Below the pieces are notes generated by a model that ran no database searches, was not told where the DNA came from, and saw only the letters and a list, made by a program, of their open reading frames with translations. The position numbers were made by a program, and so were the translations under genes. Positions 58,878 through 64,000 of a stretch of 64,000 nucleotides of DNA are shown one piece after another (the stretch's first letter is position 1; each line of letters starts with the position of its first letter). Origin of the DNA: Orientallactaga sibirica (Eukaryota > Chordata > Mammalia > Rodentia > Dipodidae); contig JAEOAD010000024.1 in assembly GCA_036365145.1 (NCBI GenBank), positions 17,795,501-17,859,500 of the forward strand, read 5' to 3'.

Positions 58878-59219
58878 TGTATCCATTACCTTCTCAGTGC
58901 TGAGGCAAAACACACAACATACAACCAGAAGCAGTTAATGGGAGGAAAAGGTTTTAATTTAGCTCACAGGTTTGAGTGGAAGCCCACCATGGCAGGATCA
59001 AAAGGCCAGGAACACATCTGTACACCCACAGGTAAGATGTAGAGAGACGTGAACAGAAATCATCCTGAATTAGAAAATGTCAGGGCCCGTCCCCAGTGAC
59101 ACTCTTCCTCCAGCAAGGCTCCACCTCCTGAAAGTGCAAAAACCTTCCCAAACAGCACTACTAGCTAGGGATTAAGTATTCAAACACAGGAGTCTACTGG
59201 GAACATTTTACACTGATAC
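58878..59219 (-). repeat. 5' LTR of the MaLR element
   Basis: Starts tgtatccattaccttctc on plus, with 'ggaaaaggttttaatttagc', 'cagtgacactcttcctccag' and 'gggaacattttacac'. It has the same module order as the left LTR but is strongly diverged. Confidence 0.55.
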
Positions 59220-59239
59220 AAATATAACCTCTCAGAAAT

Positions 59240-59372
59240 ATAGTCGTTGGATTTGGGAGGCAGAGGGAGGAGGATCACCATGAATTTGAGGCCACCCTGA
59301 GACTATATAGTGAATTCCAGGTCAGCCTGGGCTAGAGTGAGACCCTACCTCATAAAACCAAAAAGAAAGAAA
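59240..59372 (+). repeat. B1 SINE, 5'-truncated
   Basis: Begins at the tgggaggcagagggaggagg segment and runs to ctacctcataaaacc. Confidence 0.9.
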
Positions 59373-59469
59373 GTTGTCTAAGCCCCTTTAGAGTTTGATG
59401 TGCCTACGTGACTTCATTCTGGCAAAAAAAAAAAAAAATGAAATGAAAGTGGAAGTGTTGTATGTAACT

Positions 59470-59532
59470 TCAAAAAGTTTCTTTTCTTTTTTCTTTTTTC
59501 TTTTTTCCTTTTTCTTTTCTCTCTCTCTCTCT

Positions 59533-59567
<35 letters not shown>

Positions 59568-59570
59568 GTC
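59470..59570. repeat. Pyrimidine-rich simple repeat
   Basis: ttcttttttc repeats grade into (TC)n and a 33-base T-run that is the tail of the next B1. Confidence 0.95.
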
Positions 59571-59702
59571 GAGGTCTCACTCTAGCCCAGGCTGACCTGG
59601 AATTCACTATGTAGTCTCAGGGTGGCCTCGAACACATGGCGATCCTCCTCCTGCCTCTGCCTCCCGAGTGCTGGGATTAAAGGTGTGCGCCACCACGCCC
59701 AA
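59537..59702 (-). repeat. B1 SINE, reverse
   Basis: ggtcgaggtctcactctagc, 'ctgcctcccgagtgctggga' and 'tgtgcgccaccacgcccaac'. Several preserved CpGs suggest a young copy. Confidence 0.94.
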
Positions 59703-60819
59703 CTTCAAAAAGTTTCTAAAAATAAGGGAGTGTCCTTTTTCAGCTTCATTTGTTTTGTTGTCATTGTTGCTGGTTTGGATTTTTGTTTGTTTGTCATTGT
59801 CTTTTACTGATGGCTGGTGGAGCATAAGTAGCCCTCTTGAATCATGAGGTGAAAAGCACATTCTAAGCATAGGACAGCCTATCACAAAGACTCAAAGACA
59901 ATGAGAAACATCATTAGGGGTTGTAGCCCCTAACAACCATGAGAAACCTTGGGCCTTTATGTAGTACACTTAACTTCTTCAGCACGAAGGAGAAAAACCA
60001 CTGTGTCCTGTTTAGTGCATGATCACTAGGGGCTTTCCATTATTCAGAGATGAATTACGATAAGCAGCCGATTACTTCCTAGCGCTCATTCTCTGCTTCC
60101 TGTTTTTGGTAATAGAAGGGCCCAAAGTCTAGTCTAGTTAATGAGTGACTAGATCCATATGTCTCTGTGCTACTGGGCTGTAAGCACAAATGATGTATTT
60201 GTATAACCTGTAAAATTTGCCTTTAAGCCATTGGTCTTCCAGTCCACAGTCTCCCTGTTTCCTACGGTAGGGAGCTAGCTTTTGCCATACAGCAAGGAAT
60301 GTGACTCTAGCAGATTGTGGTACGTGAAGAATAGGAAAACTTGATCTACTGATGATCCTGACCATGGATCTACCATGGGTTGTTACTCATTACAAGAATT
60401 AGCTTTAATGTACTAAGTATTGAAACTACTTTATCAAAAAGCAGTGTATGTCCTGCCCTGACATGTACATGATTTAAACCTAAGAGGTGAGTCATCATCT
60501 TCAAAGCCATGATAAACTTTGCCTCAAATCAAGGTGAGATTGGGAAACTCCAGAGAAATGTCTAAAAAGGAGTAGTGTCTAGAAACTTCCCATGAAATCA
60601 CAAATGATTTTCAAGTAACCTCGAAGAATGTAACTTAAGACTCCTAGGAGTTCTGAAACAAAGATTTAACTAAGTTAATCTCTAGATCAACCCCACAGGT
60701 GGCTACATGGGCTACAACGGCAGCCTCCTGTGTGCCTGTATTTTAATGTGATATGAGGTCTTCACTTCCCTTGGCCATGATTTCCTGTGATTTATGTGTC
60801 AAAATTTGGATGGCCCCAG
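59703..60819. other. Unique DNA
   Basis: No recognised gene or repeat. Confidence 0.5.
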
Positions 60820-61340
60820 TCACTTCTTGTACTAGCTCATTTGCTGGCACAAGGATGTCTAGTGCGTGTCATGTAATTCAGACTCCGGAAAATTTAATGC
60901 GCATCATGCAGCTCAGACTCAAAGGTCAGCGTAACTGGATGACGTGGTGTCTGATAGAAGCGGGCTTGTCATCTGTGTGTGATTGGCCCGCATCTGCTCC
61001 TTCCAAAGCGAGGCGATTGCAATTACATGAATTATAGTATTCTCCATCACCAGTCATTCAGCCTGGACCCTGGGTAACTCCCACATAGGCAAAGGTCCCA
61101 CACGACTCAGCTCTCGCCGCTTCCCAACATCAGCTTTTCAAAGAAGCCTAGCAGATGGATTCATCTATTCTCGCACCTCCTCTGGCTCTACAAAAGAATT
61201 CTCCTATGTCCCATCATCCCTACCTCGGATAATTACTTTGGCATAACCCATGTAACTTTTCTCATGTAAAATTTAAGTAGAGGCATAATGAGAACAATCT
61301 AAAGGGCATTACAATACATACCACAAACGTGTCTGGCAGC
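60820..61340. promoter_or_regulatory. Candidate conserved noncoding element block
   Basis: Repeat-free DNA with unusually complex, CpG-containing sequence for this window. It contains a tgacgtgg (CRE-like) word, a CCAAT box in reverse (tgattggcccgc), and the ATTA/TAAT cluster caattacatgaattatag. No frame stays open across it, although a 94-codon plus frame lies at 60753-61037. It looks like a tetrapod enhancer-type conserved element, but this rests on composition and motifs only. Confidence 0.35.
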
Positions 61341-61848
61341 AAACAAGAATCGTTGGAAACTAACCCTCACCATCATGCTGCAATGGCTTTTTGGAGTGAA
61401 CTAGTAATTCTAGTCCACTGAGTTGCAGCTGAGACAAGTGTATGCTGGGGCATCACAAAACAAATTGGCCTTGTCATTCAGCATTGACAATATGTCCATC
61501 CCATTGGTCAGCCTGCATGAAGTAGGGGCTTGAGGCAGCCCTGGAAGTGGCAGGCGCACTTGGATTCCATACGCCTTTCCATGGCTTTAGTGAAGGTTGT
61601 TTCTCCACTGATCCCAAGAACGTATGCTGAAGTCTCAACACAGGAAGGTTCTGTGTTAAGTTTTCTCAGAAAGAAAACAGCTACGTCCACATAAACACTT
61701 AATTTTTTTAAGGAATTAACTCATGTGACTGTGGGAGTGACACGTCCAAATTATACAGCATGCTGGAAATCTCAGTGGTAGTTTTGATGGCTGGAGTCTC
61801 TAAGAGAAGTGTGAATCTGTTTGAATCACAATGGGGTTACCAGAAGTC
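61341..61848. other. Unique DNA
   Basis: No gene is recognised. 61715-61830 ('aattaactcatgtgactgtg') faintly resembles an ERVL LTR and is not called. Confidence 0.45.
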
Positions 61849-62392
61849 ATGGCGGCCTTCAGCAATGCTGAGGAGGTGAGCCAGGGGCTGGTGAACCGGA
61901 TGATAAGCAAATGGTGAGTAGAAACAGAAGCAGAGACTTCTGGGGAGCCAGGAGCAGGTGGTGAAGTAGCTTCTGAAGAAACCCAGTGGCATAAGTCAGC
62001 AACTGCAAGAGATGCTGGCCATGCAGAAAGAAGAAAACCAAAGCATTGTGGACTGCGTGCCAGGAGTACCTAAGCCATAGCAGCTGGAAGCTAAGCTCCA
62101 GAGGGCATGGAGGAGGGTGCCTGTCACCAGTCCATCCTCCTTCCATTCACTAGAGAGCTGCAGGTGTTCAGGAAGATGAAGGCTGATCTCCAGATATGAG
62201 ACAAAAGTTGACAGATACTTGGGTGTCACTATCCCCCCTGACACGTATGCAATTCTATTTCAACACCAAATTGGCAAAATTGGTTGAGATTATGAGTCCA
62301 AGACGGGGCTGATTAACAATCATCCTTCACAGCCCCAGCTCTATAAAAAGTTCGTCAGTGATTATCTCTGAAGCCTGGTAGTAGCCATGAGC
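61849..62392 (+). pseudogene. SPC24 processed pseudogene (kinetochore NDC80 complex subunit)
   Basis: SPC24 is the roughly 197-residue subunit that pairs with SPC25 at the inner end of the NDC80 complex. This copy starts at an ATG and reads MAAFSNAEEVSQGLVNRM, against the family start MAAF..EEVSQGL. The middle reads EQVV and QLQEMLAMQKEENQSIV, and the C-terminal globular domain reads VTIPPDTYAILFQHQIGKI and KKFVSDYL..SLV. These pieces lie in different frames, with in-frame stops near 61914 and 61966 and a TGA in place of the near-terminal Trp codon (62368-62370). All parts are contiguous in about 540 bp with no introns, as expected for a retrocopy. No poly(A) tail or target duplication could be confirmed; a DIP lies 140 bp downstream. 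Confidence 0.85.
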
Positions 62393-62534
62393 CTTGAAGA
62401 AGACCACGCCTTGCGCATGGAGGGAATAAACAGGTGGTGGAATGGTCCTCACCAGCGGGATCCATTAAAATTTAAATATTTATAACTTTGTAGTGCATTT
62501 GTTTGTTTATAACCCTAACAAAAATAATAAACAA
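62393..62534. other. Possible 3'UTR of the SPC24 retrocopy
   Basis: AT-rich sequence after the pseudogene ends at an aacaaaaataataaacaa stretch that could be a decayed poly(A), immediately before a DIP. Unproven. Confidence 0.35.
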
Positions 62535-62800
62535 GGGCTGGAGAGATAGCTTAGCAGTTAAGGCACTTGTCTGTGAAGCCTAAGGGCTCATGTTTGACTC
62601 TCCAGGTCCCATGTAAGCCATATGCACAGTGACACAGTGCACAAGGTTGCACATGTGCACAAGGGGTGCATATGTCTGGAGTTGGATTACAGTGCCTGAG
62701 GCCCTAGTGCACCAACTCTCTCTCTCTCTTTCCCTTTCACTCTTGTTCTCTTACATAAGAAAAAAAAAGGCCAGTCTGTTGGGCTTGCATCAAAAAATAA

Positions 62801-62839
<39 letters not shown>

Positions 62840-62840
62840 A
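62535..62840 (+). repeat. DIP-like SINE, longer-body subtype with extended 3' tail
   Basis: gggctggagagatagcttag, the extra caaggttgcacatgtgcaca segment, CT block, A-run, then ggccagtctgttgggcttgc as in the 55558 copy, and a long (AAAT)n array (62798-62840). Confidence 0.93.
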
Positions 62841-63285
62841 GCCATGAGGTTATGGATGAAGAGCTCTTCCACATGGTGGCCTGATTAGTAACTATCACAG
62901 AAGACTAGAGAGCCACAAGCTCGCACAGCGGACACCACACACATATACAGAAAGTACATCCACTAGAACATCTGTCCAGCAGCTGGCTACACAACTACAG
63001 ATTGTTGCCACTTTTTTAAATTACTTACTGTAGCCAAATATTATTGTTTCAAACTATCTGATGACGTCCTCTTCCTTCCTGTCTCTTTCCTCCACTTCTC
63101 GGAATAAGCTCCCTGCTTCCCTGTGGCACTCATATTCCCACTGCAATGTCCTGCTAATCCCAAATAAATACCATTACTCTTTGGAGAATCTCTGATTTTT
63201 CTTCAGATTACACCTGATGGCACTCTGGGGACCTATGACCCTTTATCTTTGGGGGAACCTCAGTCTTTCTTTGCAATTCTTCAAC
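62841..63285. other. Unique DNA, possible LTR end
   Basis: 'ctaatcccaaataaatacc' followed by 'tactctttggagaatctctg' has the look of an LTR poly(A) region, but no family is recognised. Confidence 0.35.
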
Positions 63286-63535
63286 AGATTAGACGAGGCC
63301 CTCAAAAGGGGGTGGTGGAAACCCTGACCCTCCTGTCTCTTTCCCATCCGAGCATGAGAGTGGTGCTTGCTTCACACCCACTCCCACCATCATATTCAAC
63401 CTCATCACAGTCCTCACAAACAGGGCCAATGGACAATGATGGGACCTTCCAAAACTGTGAACCAAAATCATTGTTTCCTCTTTTAAGGTTGATTTATTAA
63501 GGTTATTTGCTATAGTAACAAAAAGCCAATAACAT
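63286..63535 (+). repeat. MaLR LTR remnant, forward
   Basis: 'gggaccttccaaaactgtga', 'accaaaatcattgtttcctc', 'ttgatttattaaggttattt' and 'agtaacaaaaagccaataac' follow the 3' end of MaLR LTRs. Confidence 0.65.
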
Positions 63536-64000
63536 TTAGCTTTGTGTTTGACCAAAAAAAAAAAAATTGTAAACTGGGTACCATAGCTCAGACAGGTTGA
63601 CACAAAAAATTACCCATCACAAATGCCAAGAAGCCTGAATCTTCCTCACTCGGTGCACAATTAATTCCCTATTAGGACATCATACCTGGGTGCTGATCCT
63701 TCCTCCACAAGTACATCAGTGTCCCCAACCCCAACAATCAGTGGAGTTTTCCAATACCCAAGAGGACCCTTAGTCACTCCTGTGCCCAGGCAGGTCTCTT
63801 TTCTTTAGAGCACAGCAGTGCATGTGAACGTGCAAAGCAAGGTGCTTAGCCCCTGAGCCCTTGCCTAGATCACGGCAGGCGCCCTTGCCTCACCCCTGTC
63901 CTGAAAGGGCTAAACTGGACCCTCCTCATAGTCACAAATTCTGCTTCCTGTACTTTTAGCCCATGTCTCTGGAATACTCAAGCAGGAAACTGAAATCTTA
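63536..64000. other. Unique DNA to window end
   Basis: No gene or repeat is recognised. A short A-run lies at 63554-63566. Confidence 0.5.

Larger units (their letters stand above)
56363..59219 (-). mobile_element. Probable full-length MaLR element (LTR-internal-LTR), reverse
   Basis: Two diverged MaLR-type LTRs in the same reverse orientation flank an interior whose wording fits MaLR internal sequence. Next to the left LTR, 'gttcaaaagtccaaagtctc' and 'aaaatcaaaacacaagtgac' fit. Next to the right LTR, 'tttatgacagcaacagccct' and 'acttcttggaaccaatttcc' match the segment beside the MaLR primer-site region. MaLRs are non-autonomous ERVL relatives with no coding capacity of their own. The interior holds a B1 (56965-57141) and a shortened DIP (58053-58200). 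Ends are approximate. Confidence 0.6.

Noticed and set aside
60753..61037. 94-codon plus frame
   Set aside because: Lies in the candidate noncoding element, has many Cys/Met/Ser in no pattern, and no splice sites or homology are evident; the regulatory reading is preferred.
61715..61830. ERVL LTR fragment
   Set aside because: Only one short phrase (taaggaattaactcatgtga) resembles the family; insufficient to call.
1208..62840. Regular scatter of near-identical 150-250 bp units as a CRISPR-like or satellite array
   Set aside because: Units lie in both orientations at irregular spacing, have A-rich tails and target duplications, and are SINEs.

Overview
This window looks like intergenic or intronic DNA from a rodent nuclear genome. 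I find no intact protein-coding gene, rRNA, tRNA, CRISPR array or operon. The interspersed repeats identify the clade. There are about 30 copies of a tRNA-derived SINE of the B2 superfamily (CT-rich 3' region, AAATAAA-type tail) that I recognise as DIP-like, the family described from jerboas (Dipodidae). About 20 rodent B1 copies, one ID element, one B4-like copy, one RSINE1-like copy and rodent MaLR LTRs are also present. A jerboa-like genome (for example Jaculus) is my best inference; no species-specific gene is available to prove it. Every long open frame I examined crosses repeats or homopolymers and looks like chance.

Layout. 1-9.6 kb: mostly unique AT-rich DNA with a few SINEs, L1 3'UTR scraps and a CpG-bearing segment at 3.8-4.2 kb that resembles a conserved noncoding element. 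9.6-18.4 kb: SINEs, a six-unit 45/46-bp minisatellite (10089-10361) and L1 3' ends. 18.4-27.6 kb: unique DNA with MaLR and MLT2-like LTR remnants and two adjacent inverted DIPs. 27.6-44.9 kb: dense SINEs, a MaLR solo LTR at 36.6-37.0 kb, an MTD-like LTR at 43.0-43.4 kb and several old MIR fragments, one of them split by a DIP copy.

44.936-52.752 kb: the most structured object here, a decayed but structurally complete endogenous retrovirus on the minus strand. It has two LTRs with TGATA/TATCA ends, a 4-bp target duplication (ACAG), a polypurine tract and a primer binding site matching tRNA-Gly at 17 of 18 bases. Six younger SINEs lie in its interior and no large open frame survives. Its 5' LTR shares an exact 27-nt block with host DNA about 0.9 kb away.

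52.8-59.2 kb: a MIR split by a MaLR LTR, then a probable full-length non-autonomous MaLR element (LTR-internal-LTR, minus strand). 59.2-64.0 kb: a second candidate conserved noncoding block (60.8-61.3 kb), a processed pseudogene of the kinetochore gene SPC24 (61849-62392) and a MaLR LTR remnant. Nothing here amounts to a new multi-gene system. The items most worth follow-up are the tRNA-Gly-primed provirus, the 27-nt shared block, the SPC24 retrocopy, the SINE subfamily structure and the two candidate regulatory blocks.
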